A stretch of 64,000 nucleotides of DNA from NCBI GenBank assembly GCA_009733775.1, contig WOGZ01000002.1, forward strand, positions 62,001-126,000, in the 5' to 3' direction. This DNA comes from Alectoria sarmentosa (taxonomy: Eukaryota > Ascomycota > Lecanoromycetes > Lecanorales > Parmeliaceae). A model generated the notes under the pieces. It saw only the letters and a list, made by a program, of their open reading frames with translations. It searched no databases and was not told the DNA's origin. Below are positions 34,023 through 44,319 of the stretch, in pieces; position 1 is the first letter of the stretch; each line of letters opens with the position of its first letter. A program made the position numbers and the translations under genes.

Positions 34023-34990
34023 ATGTCTTCTCAAACCATGACCAACGGGGACAAGTCGTCCCAGACTATTGATGTAAGAGCCTCTTACAGCACTCATGAT
34101 TGCACCACTGCCACCACCTCATTCTCTTTTCCTTCATTCCTCTCCACACCTAGCTATCGCCTTCAACAAGGCTACTTACCCCTCTTATCTCATATTTCTT
34201 GCTAACGTATCCTTCTCTTCAGCATCTCACTTCCTACCCCGTCGTCTCCGACGCCATCTCGACCTTCAAGTCAAACCCCTACGGCAAGAAATCTCTCGAC
34301 CTCTCCAACACCGGTTACGAGAAGCTCGTTGCACCATTCATCCCCTACGCTAAGCGTCCTTACGGCTATGTCGCTCCATATGTTGCCAAAGCCGACTCTC
34401 TCGGCTCCGACGCTCTTTCCAGAGTTGACCACACCTTTCCCATCGTGAAGGAGGACACCGAGAAAATCAAGGGCACCGTGTTGGACTACGCATACTTTCC
34501 ATTCCGCTTGGTTGGTGACAGCAAGAACTACGTCTTGGATACCTACTCTAGCGAGTACAAGAAGTGTGGTGGTGATGGCTATGTCGCTGGTTCCAAGGCC
34601 GTGGTTACTACCGGCCTTGTGGTTACGAGCGATACGCTGGCTTGGTTGAGCACATTCTTGGGGCAGAAGAAGGAGGAGGGAGCTGACTACGCGGCCAAGA
34701 AGTACGACGCTGCTTCCAACTACGCCCACGACAAATCCGGCCAGGCGATGAAATACGCGGAAGAGAAGTCTGAGCAGGCGAAGAACTTGGCATACCAGAC
34801 GAAAGAGCAGGGGAAGGATATGGCTTCGAATGCAAAGGATATGGCGTTTCAGAAGAAGGACGAGGGAAAAGATATGGCCACGAATGCGAAGGATACCGCG
34901 CAGGCCAAGGGCAATGAGGCCAAGGATACTGCACAGTCAAAAGGGACAGAGGCCAAGGAGACCGCGAAGGAGAAGTCAAGCAAGAAATAG
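34023..34990 (+). CDS. CAP20/MDL1-like lipid-droplet (perilipin-like) protein with LEA-type tail, 272 aa
   Basis: Exons 34023..34073 and 34223..34990, joined over a 149-bp intron with GTAAGA donor and GCTAACG branch; 272 residues. Residues 18-165 match the fungal perilipin family known from CAP20 of Colletotrichum and MPL1/MDL1 of entomopathogens: PYGKKSLDLSNTGYEKLVAP, PYGYVAPYVAKADSLGSDAL and HTFPIVKEDTEKIKGTV. Such proteins coat lipid droplets, control their size, and are needed for appressorium turgor in pathogens. From about residue 175 the protein becomes Ala/Lys/Asp/Glu-rich with 11-residue periodicity (SNAKDMAFQKK, TNAKDTAQAKG, NEAKDTAQSKG), like group 3 LEA proteins: an amphipathic helix that could bind droplet surfaces. 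A CT-rich leader precedes the ATG. Confidence in the family is high, in pathogenic relevance low. Confidence 0.88.
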
Positions 34991-36570
34991 TTTGCTCCTC
35001 TGACTTGCCCTTCTACTATTTCGGCAAGGGACCATGAACGGCTAGCAAGGATGGAAAGATGATGCAATGGTGTTGGTCGGATGATACCACATAGATTAGC
35101 AGCCAAAATGGTGCGATGACTGCCTTTGTTAGCTTTCTTATTACTTCTTCTTCTTAGGTGCTGGCTTTATGTTAGGGGTAAATAGACCATTGATACGACG
35201 GTACGGTACGACAGGTTAGCAGGAGGTAGATAGATTGCAATTACTTCAGTAAAGAGCTTCAACATCACATATGTATAGCCATGCTACGTTACTCCTCTCA
35301 ATGTCGAAATATTCGGGTTCCCAGCCATGTTTCAGCTATGACCTATGCGACTGTCGGCTATACCACTCCAGTAGTACGGAGTATGGGGTCAAAGACATCC
35401 CCCAGGAGAATCCTGAGATAGGATCCTCCATCTTACACACCACTCATGATCACCGTTCTTCCCACATATCCTACTTTCTGACAACTCCCCCTACCTTCAG
35501 CTGCTCAGTACGTTTGAAGTATATTGCCAGACAAGCCCAAACCACCAATGTAGTCCCATATCGCAGCTGATGACTGAAAGAGGCTTTTGGTCCATGGCGG
35601 AGCTGTCACAGCTTGGTCGATCCGCCATGCCAAGCTACCGGCCAGGGCCGTCCGCGATACCGTCATTGCAGGCCTCGTGAATCTGATTGACCACGATTCC
35701 GTTATCCGTCTAGTAATGTTCCGCTATGTATCTAGTGAAATCCTCTCTGATGGTAGCCGCTGGACTTGCACCTCTGAAGACATGCGACCCCACCATGGGG
35801 CCTTCTCAAAGCAGACAGAGTCCACCTGTTTAGATTTTCTTTCCTTGGCAGGGTTCTGCGGTACAGGCTGTACCGGTTCGATGTATGTTAACATACGATC
35901 ATTATGCTCTTCGTGTGCCCGTGCGTTTGATCGATTTGGACGCTGCTGGGCGTATCAAAGTCATCTTTGGTGTGCGTAGGGGAGTACGGTCGTCGAGGGA
36001 CGGGGCAGTCTTTTGGCTTTCGAACGAATGAGTAATAGTGATGGATTGTAGACAGCATTCGGGACCGGTAGGTTGTCGTTCCCTTTACGGAATTTTTAAA
36101 CGTGATTCGGAGTGGATGGTGGCGGGGTCTTTGTCTCTTCATCGAGGAATACGGGACTGACTATCCGAAATCTGGCTTGCCAGGACTCCTTCTGGGTCAT
36201 CTCAAGAAGTCGGTTTGATACGAGTTCGCATGTTCGAGATTCGGTATGTCTGAAGCAGGCAGGCAAATGGCCCATCCGGTCCCGTGCCCGACTTGCGAGC
36301 TTGCTCGGAGTGAGGTCTTTTCGGGTAAGAGATGAACAGTCGCTGTCCACTGAAACTGCGCTCTTGATTTCGTTGGTATTGAGGAGTCAAGCGGGCAAAC
36401 CCACTTGCCGGATCTTCATGTCTTCTGCAGGCTTTTCGGACGAGAGATTTTCGTAGAAAGAGAGACGTTCTTCTTTAAATACTCATCAATCTCATCCCAC
36501 ATGTTTGCACTTGAGCACTCACCAGTCTACACTGCGCACAGAAACTGATTCGGTCAAGAGACTTATCGAA
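34991..36570. other. 1.6-kb intergenic stretch
   Basis: No supported gene. A few plus-strand frames of about 100 codons (35271, 35587, 36112) lack protein-like composition or splice support. Confidence 0.45.
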
Positions 36571-36951
36571 ATGTCTTCATCAAATACTTTCACTTCCAGT
36601 CAGGGTACCTTGAACAACGATAAACGACAAGTTGGATCGAGAAATGACCAACGTGATTGGACAACTCCGACCGCTCGAATCCAGAACCAGCACAAAGATG
36701 CCACACAAAGCGAAGCAAAGACTGGCGAACCAGAATCAATCGAACAGGTAGCAACGCCAAGACCATCTACACCTGGCCCTAGTCTCGATAATGACAAAGT
36801 CCCTGATGTCTGCAGAGCAGCGACAGCTGCGGGGACAAAACAAAGCGTTTATGCATGCGAGCCATGTGAGGGCAGGAAGCTCAAGTGTGATGGAGTGCGT
36901 CCAATGTGTAACAACTGCGAAATGAACGGCCGCAGGTGTTTTTATGAATAG
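36571..36951 (+). CDS. Short Zn2Cys6 zinc-cluster protein, 126 aa
   Basis: From the ATG at 36571 a 126-residue protein is encoded. Residues 1-90 are polar and disordered-looking (Asn, Gln, Ser, Thr, Pro). Residues 96-123 form a perfect fungal zinc cluster with Cys at 96, 99, 106, 113, 116 and 123 (C-x2-C-x6-C-x6-C-x2-C-x6-C), with the basic GRKLKCDG loop that contacts DNA. The frame stops three codons after the last Cys (FYE, TAG). Normal members continue for hundreds of residues with a coiled coil and a regulatory domain, all absent here. No downstream frame with such a domain is visible. It could be a genuine DNA-binding-only protein, a competitor of full-length factors, or the first exon of a gene cut off by a nonsense change. 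A GTGTTT just after the fifth-sixth Cys loop is a poor donor. Confidence 0.6.
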   Translation: MSSSNTFTSSQGTLNNDKRQVGSRNDQRDWTTPTARIQNQHKDATQSEAKTGEPESIEQVATPRPSTPGPSLDNDKVPDVCRAATAAGTKQSVYACEPCEGRKLKCDGVRPMCNNCEMNGRRCFYE

Positions 36952-38219
36952 TAACATGCGACTTGGTGAGGCTTTTTCCCACAAGCTATGACGCCCGGAA
37001 ACTAAGAGGACGGAGCCCTCTGCCACTTTGGGGAGGCTCTGGGCCCCCCATATGTTCGTACCTGCAGCAAGGTAAACTGAGGCGGTGAGGCAATGGTGTC
37101 ATGTTGATGTGAGGGCATTCATTCTTCTGTCATCTTGTTTCTAAGATCAAACTCTGAAAGGCAATGAACCTGACAATGAAAACTGAATCGAGGTACTGAA
37201 ATAATTGCTAAATCAGTACCGAAAGGCAGTGTGCCTTTGACAGTAGATCTAGACGTAGCCTGACGATTTCAGAGAAAACAAAGATTTCCAGTCAATAAAT
37301 CGCGCAAATGAAGCCAAAATAGCATATACCAGCTGCTCCTCCATGTCTCAAAGGAACGTTGGTTCCAGCGCGGGAAAAAGTGTGAGAGGGAATTGACGAT
37401 CCTTGGCGTCATCAAATATAGCACCATTAGCGACGAGCCGACTTTTCCGATGTAACAAGTAGCAGATTTTAAGGCCACGAGCACGGTTGAAGTCGAGCTG
37501 CTGTAGGCAGGTCCCTTGATTGTGGCCAAGCGGTCGATGAGGAGGCGAGGCTTTTTATTCCCGATATTTCAGATGCCTTTGGGCTGCGGCCACGAAGTGG
37601 GTCCCTAATTCATGGAATGTAGCCAACGTTTCTCTGTCAACAGAGCTCATTCAGATCCTTTGCCACCAGTCCTCGGAAGCTTCTCAAAATCTGCTCACCG
37701 CAAACGTTTCTGCGAAGGAAAGCGAATTGGCGAATGGGAGACTTGCATAATCAATAAGTGATTATCATGTCCATCTACAAGCATTGACTAGCATCGCTCT
37801 GCCGTCTGCTGATCCTCAGACCACACGATCCGTGATTCGGGGCTGTGTTCACGTATCAGATTTTCTCCCATCCTTGGGGAAAGCCTTGCTGTTCTTGGCA
37901 TTAGGGCTGCGCTTACCCCGCGCTGGCATGAGCTTGGGCAAGCTATCAGCATCAGCATATTTTACCTACCTACTTAAATACCCCATCAAGCACGTCAACA
38001 CTCGACAACTGAAGGAACCCACACTGATCGACTACCACTACGCCACGTAATCGTATTCTTGCTGGCATCATTATCTTCACAATCCATACCTAAAGCGCAA
38101 GCTTCCTCCCATCCCTTCGACTATATAATATTCAATCATCCCACACCACGTCTTCTACACGTAGCCTCGTCGCCCTATCCTCTACAGCTTCGTACACAGA
38201 AACACACTCTCCTCCAACA
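36952..38219. other. 1.3-kb intergenic stretch
   Basis: No supported gene. The sequence just downstream of the zinc-cluster frame was inspected for a transcription-factor regulatory domain and none was found. The last 200 bases are a CT/CA-rich leader for stomatin. Confidence 0.5.
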
Positions 38220-39398
38220 ATGGCAGCCATGGAAAACGGAAAAGCTCCCCTCCCCACCAACGGAGGCTTTCGCAACGGTGCGCCAGGTGGCGACACTAAT
38301 AACAGACTCATCAACGTCCAACCGCCTCGTCGTGAGGACCTCCAGCCAGCTTACGCCCAAACGCTGCAGGGTGAGAGCGAAGATGCTGGCTCCCATGGCT
38401 GGTATGGATCCATGAGTATGTTGCCACCCTTCATGCATCAGTCTCGCTTATTGACAATCGCCTAGTCAACACCCTCGGTTCGCTCGTCGGTTGCTGCGGT
38501 GCCGTCCCATGCTGCATCGTTTGCCCCAACCCATACAAGCCAGTCAGCCAAGGAAACGTCGGTCTCGTCACCAAGTTCGGTCGCTTCTACCGCGCCGTCG
38601 ACCCAGGTCTAGTGAAGATCAACCCTCTGTCGGAGAAGCTCATCCAGGTCGACGTAAAGATTCAGATCGTTGGTATGTCAGACCTCCATACGCACAGCTC
38701 AAGCTGGCTTGCTAATATTCTCTATAGAGGTACCAAAGCAAGTGTGCATGACCAAAGATAACGTTAACCTGCAACTCACCTCCGTCATCTACTATCACAT
38801 TACCTCGCCACACAAGGCCGCCTTCGGCATCAGCAACATCCGTCAAGCCCTCGTTGAACGTACCCAGACCACACTTCGCCACGTTGTTGGTGCCCGTGTC
38901 CTCCAAGATGTTATCGAGCGCCGTGAAGAGATTGCCCAGTCCATCGGTGAAATAATTGAAGACGTCGCATCAGGCTGGGGTGTCCAGGTCGAGTCAATGC
39001 TCATCAAGGATATCATCTTCAGCACAGAGCTCCAAGACTCCCTCTCCATGGCCGCCCAGAGCAAGCGTATCGGAGAATCTAAAGTCATTGCCGCGCGCGC
39101 TGAAGTCGAAAGCGCCAAATTGATGCGGCAGGCCGCCGACATCTTGAGCTCAGCTCCAGCTATGCAAATCAGATACCTTGAGGCCATGCAAGCCATGGCC
39201 AAGACAGCCAACAGTAAAGTCATATTTTTACCAGGCAGCACCCCACCTGTGCAGCAACAGCTCGCGCAGGCGGATACTTACGGCGAGGGCCCAAGCAGCC
39301 AAGGTCAGAGCTCGAAGTCGTCGGCTGGGCCATTCATGGGTGATTCCAATGATGGATTTCAGCAGGCGATGAACGCGAGGGTTATTGAAAACATATAA
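38220..39398 (+). CDS. Stomatin family (SPFH domain) membrane protein, 357 aa
   Basis: Exons 38220..38415, 38466..38672 and 38728..39398; introns 50 and 55 bp with donors GTATGT, phases close (1074 bases). A polar N-terminal region of about 65 residues is followed by a hydrophobic hairpin containing five cysteines in CC pairs (residues 75-85, VGCCGAVPCCIVC), likely membrane-embedded and palmitoylated. The SPFH domain runs about 92-260: NVGLVTKFGRFYRAVDPG, VPKQVCMTKDNVNLQLTSVI, then the coiled segment AAQSKRIGESKVIAARAEVE and ILSSAPAMQIRYLEAM typical of the stomatin C terminus, and a Gly/Ser-rich tail. Stomatins form oligomeric rings that organise cholesterol/ergosterol-rich plasma-membrane patches and regulate channels. 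The mitochondrial SLP2 branch is less likely given the Cys-rich hairpin and no presequence. Confidence 0.92.
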
Positions 39399-39868
39399 AG
39401 GCTCACAGCGATGATCACTTAAGTGGTGTAACGAGACACGGGCGTTCTCTCGGTTGGATAGGAAAAGGCATCATAGTCTTCATTCTTCAGCGGGCTCGAT
39501 TATACCCTCGTTAACGGTCGGTCAGATGCCCAAATTGTCTTTGCCTTCAGTCTAGTCTTATCACTTTAGTATTGTTCTCTACTCTTATGTTTCGGAAACT
39601 CGAACCAAGTGATTTGCTTGCCTATTCCAACGCACCGAGTGGACAAAGTCACGCTATTACTCATTGCCCGAGACATCGTCCAAAAGAAGACCTCATTTAT
39701 CTCTTCGCTCGCCAAGAGAGGCTGCTTAGCTCTTTGATGGCTTTCCAACTGGGCTCCCTTTTCCGTTCTTGGAATACATCTACTCGCTCAAGTCAAAAGT
39801 CAGGCCCTGCCCATGATTCCGATTGCCTAAGAGCCTGCTATACAGGTTTGTGCCTGCTTGTCCACCTA
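39399..39868. other. Intergenic
   Basis: The frame of the next gene is open upstream through this gap but contains no ATG in good context until 39869. It holds the stomatin 3' UTR and the next promoter. Confidence 0.5.
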
Positions 39869-40797
39869 ATGATGGAATTTATTGCTATACTCTTCTGCAG
39901 TCTTGCCGTCGTCCGCCATTCTTCGGCTCAACAGACCTCCCCCGCCACCACCTTCGCGTATACAACCTCCTCCACCATCTTTCTCCCATCTGCCCTCTTT
40001 AATCCTTTCCCTGCACCACAGACCTTTACCGGTCAAGTTGCAACCACGGACAGCACCACCTACTACTCCTTGACTTATGAGTTGGGCCTATCTTTCTTCA
40101 ATCCGAGCAATGCACCGCACACAGTGGGCGACTATGACAACTTGTACGTCTTCTCTGCCTCTGCAGCTGGTACCAAATACGTCTTGCCACAGTAAGTCAC
40201 CAGCAACACACCCACACTCGACCACTCTCGAGAGACACTAAACTTGACTATAGAGAAACGACCGTGAGCTGCAGTCCCACTCGTGGCCGTGGAACGGCCG
40301 CCTGCGTGACCTCCTATCCTGGCGTTGCGGCGACCAGCAGCTTCAATGGCCCCTCATACTGGCAAATTGACAATGCCGAGTCGTCCGTCTATCTCGCCTA
40401 TTTCACTTCCTCGGAGCCATTTCCTGCAGCCACCACGACGGCCGCCGCGGCATCCACATCCGCTAGTTTCGCCACCGCGCCTTCTTCCAGGACTCTCGGT
40501 CCTCAAGCCCGACTTGGTGTCGGGTTGGGCGTTCCTTTGGGAGTGTGTGCGTGTGCCGTGCTAGGGATCTTGCTGCTTCTTCGATGCCGGCGACAGAAGC
40601 AGCTGTCTCGGACAGGGCTTACCATCAACGTGGTACGGCCTGAAGACGTTGCTGAGGACATCGAATATAAGACGACAGCAGAAAGTGGCAACGGGGACGG
40701 CTCGGGTGAGGTCTCTGAGCTCCACGAGGCGGAGGGCAGGAGTCTTGCAAATGAGTTGGAGGGATCGGTGGGGGAGGGGAGGTTGGAGCTTGCCTAG
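39869..40797 (+). CDS. Predicted single-pass surface protein, 288 aa (local family copy A)
   Basis: Exons 39869..40191 and 40254..40797 with a 62-bp GTAAGT intron; 867 bases. MMEFIAILFCSLAVVRHSS is a signal peptide. The extracellular part has an N-terminal motif FLPSALFNPFPAPQTFTGQ, a cysteine pair within SCSPTRGRGTAACVT (114, 125), and an Ala/Ser/Thr-rich stalk (160-190) suited to O-glycosylation. A membrane span at about 195-217 begins with RLGVGLGVPLG, followed by the basic stop-transfer RCRRQKQ and an acidic cytosolic tail of about 65 residues. This architecture resembles fungal SKG6-like/wall-stress-sensor-like proteins, although no WSC or CFEM domain is present. Two relatives lie just downstream: a decayed copy at 41204-42172 and an intact copy on the other strand at 42695-43727. 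All share the stalk and GLGVPLG entry to the membrane. Confidence 0.8.
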
Positions 40798-41203
40798 GTT
40801 CCTACTGTTCTGTGTAATTCTGGTGGAATAATTGGTGGTTGGTGAGCTCAATCTACATCGGTGGGGCCAATCTGCAGTTTCTACAGCGTTCTCTCATTCT
40901 CTTTATATCTTGTTTCATTTACTCGTACCGCTTCCTTGGCTGATTCTACATTTTTCCTCTTTTGGTCTTATCATCTGTGTACATCCGCTTTCTGTAATGA
41001 GAAGAGGAGGGTCGTGAGACCACGCTATCGGTATGTATCCGAGACATTGTCCGAAAGAAGATGTCGATACTGCTAATGTCGCCGGGCCCTTCATTGGCTC
41101 TTGGTTATTTCAGGATAAAAGGAGTTTCATACTTGATCCCAACTTTGAAGCTCCAGATATCCTCTTCTAAATTGTTTTCCAAGGCATCCTACGTTATAGA
41201 GAA
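40798..41203. other. Intergenic
   Basis: Gap between surface-protein copy A and its decayed relative. No feature recognised. Confidence 0.5.
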
Positions 41204-42172
41204 GATGGAGATTGTCCCCTTCAAACTGTCCGTTCCTTCTAGCTTCCATCTGCCCATCCTCGGCCCAAAAACTCCCAGTCCACGACCTACATCCATCAAT
41301 TCCTCGCAAGAGATCACAACTATGATCTTTCTACCATCCGCTTCTCTTCTCAAACCGTCGCCAGCCCCTCAGATTTTTCGTCGGCGGAATCAGCAAAGTC
41401 CAGCGGACACTACCTTTTACGACTTTGAATGTCGAGAATGGGTACGATGAAACTTCCCCCCCCCCCCCAGCCCGGCAATACGGACAATACAGCTTCAATG
41501 GGTATACATTCTCCGCCTGTTCGACCGGTAACCCAGTACGTGCTACCAACAGCAAAAAGTAAGACCTCTCGGAAATTCCATCCCCGAGCAAGCGCACCCT
41601 GACCTTTTCCCTTGCTAACCTCACCATCAATTACCTGTCCACCACACCAACCTAGAACTGCCATGTGCACGACCACGTTCACTCAACCTTGACCTGGTCG
41701 GTTTTTTCCTTCACACACAACTCTCGCCGAATCAGTCCTCCACCTACCCCCGGCGATCGTCTCCATCGCAAATGCAACGGCTCCATCACCGCCACCCCGC
41801 CTCGCTCCTATCCTCGAGATCGGTCTCGGTCTCGGTCTCGGTGTTTCCCTCGGGGTCTGCTTCTGCATGCATGCATCATCGTCGGCCTCTTGGCCCCCCC
41901 CCCGCGGCACCGCGAGTGCAAGCAGTTCTCCCGCTTGAGACATGCGGCGCTGCTGTGGGACTGGTCCCGATCGCTGGTGAGACGAAGGATGAGCAGGTGG
42001 TCCCGGACGGAGACGGAGGAACTGCTCGATTTGGGGCGTATTGTGATGATGGAGCGCATGGTGTGTGGGAGATTGGTGGTGGTGCTGGGGGGAGATTATG
42101 GCGTTTGGGGGTTGGAGATCTCGGCGTTCATGAATGAGTTGGATGGATCGTGGGAGGAAGGAGCTTGCCTGA
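41204..42172 (+). pseudogene. Frameshifted relative of the neighbouring surface proteins (copy B)
   Basis: Parallels to copy A appear in order but in different frames. MIFLPSASLLKPSPAPQIF (about 41321 on) matches the N-terminal motif of copy A and is followed by DTTFYDFEC then a stop. After a change of frame and a run of 13 C (41456-41468) comes YSFNGYTFSACSTG, ending at a preserved donor GTAAGA near 41560. Near 41815 LEIGLGLGLGVSLGVCFC matches the membrane entry of copy A. A TGCA-type microrepeat then shifts the frame to ACIIVGLL and RHRECKQFSRLRH, interrupted by a run of 10 C (41894-41903). The end (about 42130-42172) matches the last codons of copy A at the DNA level (ATGAGTTGGA, GGAGCTTGCCT). 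Start and end are approximate. Homopolymer sequencing error could explain part of the damage but not all of it. Confidence 0.7.
41456..41468 (+). repeat. Homopolymer run of 13 C in the pseudogene
   Basis: A mononucleotide C run next to the first frame change. A second run of 10 C lies at 41894-41903. Both are slippage-prone sites. Confidence 0.9.
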
Positions 42173-42694
42173 TTGTGGGGATGGTGAATATGCTCTCGTC
42201 TCCCTTTCAAATCTTACTCCATTGCGCCCAAGATTTTGAAACCGGCTACAATTGTACTGGTCTGCAATTTTTCAGAATATTCAATATAGTGGCGACAGTT
42301 CAATAAATATCTAGATGAGTTGTACATTGGCGATGAAGACTAGTCGTGACTGTTGAACCGATCTGGATTGCATGAGAAAGGAGACGCTGTTTGGAAAAAA
42401 ACGACCTCGCTTCGCCAATTCCAACCCTTCATTGACTTTTTGCATAATGTGAATGCACGGTCTTGCACAAGTCGAGCAAATGGAAGCCTTGACCACATAA
42501 ATCCGTGTTACGCATTTGGCACGGTCAGAATGATTAGCAGAAACCATTACTCTCGAATTAAACCAGGACAAAATAGCACCTAAACATATTACAACAGCAT
42601 TCTTCTTCTCCAATTACCTTCTCCATGTGTCACCCAGACTCTTCTCTATTACCGCTATCCACCTAAAGTCCTTTCAGTTGACTTCCCTCACCCA
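42173..42694. other. Intergenic between pseudogene and convergent copy C
   Basis: No coding frame or other signal recognised. It probably holds the 3' UTR of copy C. Confidence 0.5.
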
Positions 42695-43727
42695 TCAGCC
42701 TTGCATTTCCATGGAATAGACCGGCGGCTGCCTTCCCAGCGCCTGACTCGCCACCGCAGCTTCTGACATTCTCTTTCCCTCAGGTTCCGAAAAAAAGCCT
42801 CCTGGTGGAGCTAGGTTTCCCATCTGGCTCATGCGGGAGCGTTCCTTGTGCTTGCCGTGACGGTAGAGAAGCAGAGCGACGCCAGCGAGTGCACAAGCGC
42901 CGAGCGGCACGCCGAGTCCAATGCCCACTCTGGAGAAAGGGCCTAGGGGTGGGTGTGCGGTGGTGGAGGATGAGGATTTGGGAGAGGAAGTGGTAGTAGA
43001 TTTTGCGGTAGGGGCTGAGGAAGTTGGCGATGGCGTCGCTGAGGTGGCGGTGGTACTGCTGGCCGCACTGTAGTCTGAGGCTACGGAGAAGATGACGCTG
43101 TAGAGGGAAGATTCAATGTTGGTGGCGTAGGAGGTGCTGTCGTCACTACTGTTGGTGGTTATACAAGTAGCGCTGCCGGAAGTATCGAGTGGGCTGCAGT
43201 TTATGGTCAAACTATGGCGGTGATTTAGAATCCTAGACCCAATATACGTTGCGGCTCAACGGTTTGCAGGAGCCTCACATTTGCGGGTACTGTTCCAGGA
43301 CTTCCTCGGTAGTAGAGGCAGCAGCGTCTGTTTCAGTGACAGTTTCGGCACTAGTGGAGTCAGTATTACCAGGTTTCCTCGAGAGCGCTGTTACCAAGTA
43401 CATGCCATTCTGGCAGCAAAGGCTTTTTGGGTGTCCTTACTTGTCAATAATATAACGGGTGCTGGCTGAACTTTCGGAAAATGTGTAGCTAGGGCCACTG
43501 CATCCCTCGTTCCCAGGGTAAAAACCAGGGTCAGCACCATTACTGCAATCCAGGATGTAGTATGTGGTGCTTTTGGTGACGGTCACTTGACCCAAAAACG
43601 GCGACAGCGGGAAAGACGGAACAGGATCGAAGAGGCCATTAGGCAAGAGAAGAGAGGTCGTGACAATGTCAGCTGAAGCACGACAAAGTATGGCAACGGC
43701 CGTAAAGAAGGCAACGGCAATTATCAT
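42695..43727 (-). CDS. Predicted single-pass surface protein, 291 aa (local family copy C)
   Basis: Exons complement(42695..43211, 43279..43350, 43441..43727). Introns of 90 and 67 bp have donors GTAAGG and GTGAGG and an ACTGAC branch, and phases close over 876 bases. A signal peptide opens the protein (MIIAVAFFTAVAILCRASA). The ectodomain has LLLPNGLFDPVP (compare copy A), a Cys-containing segment CSNGADPGFYPGNEGC, and NCSPLDTSGSATC, the counterpart of the SCSP pair in copy A. A Ser/Thr stalk (about 160-207) leads to a membrane span at 215-236 starting RVGIGLGVPLG, a basic stop (RHGKHKERSR), and a cytosolic tail ending in a Tyr-containing VYSMEMQG. The 72-bp middle exon (ETVTETDAAASTTEEV) has no counterpart in copy A and adds a short acidic/Thr segment. 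A wall or surface sensor role is inferred from architecture only. Confidence 0.8.
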
Positions 43728-44319
43728 CCTGCTCCGATAACTACGAGGCAGATAGCAGGAGATGAGAAAGCGTGAAGACTGCCCTTCTGGAGGATCGAAT
43801 CGCTGAAGTATGAAAGTAGGAGGCCAGGGAGACGATATTGTTTCCTCCCCCGTAAAAGCGCTAGGTCAAAAGAGTACAGCTAGCAGAGACATCACGGAAA
43901 TGCTGGGATTTGTACGCCGGAGGAAACAGGTGTAGAGGATACAAAATGCGTGAAAATGGACACGGTGATATTCTTTCGGGCTGTGTTTCGGAAGAAGCCA
44001 ATAGTGCGGTCTCACTCAGTTTCCCAGCGAGCTCAATGCCGATGAATGTCTGTCTCTTAGCCTTTACCAAACAGCGCTTTTTGGAGATAGCGTTATGAAC
44101 ATACAGGATATGCTTTGGTCCAACCATCGATCGAGGAAGGATAGTCGTCAAAGTAGTCGTTTGTGGACAAATTGTAGGAAGTGAATCAGTGCTCTCGAGA
44201 AACATCTCGGCAGAAGGCGGCCGACATAGGAGAAGCCAGAGACGTTGATAGCTTTGATGGAATGGTAAGCTTTCCCAAGTCGACAAGAGCGTCAAGAATA
44301 GCTTCGCCTTCCCAATCAA
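43728..44319. other. Intergenic
   Basis: Promoter of copy C and 3' region of RPN6. No other feature seen. Confidence 0.5.
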
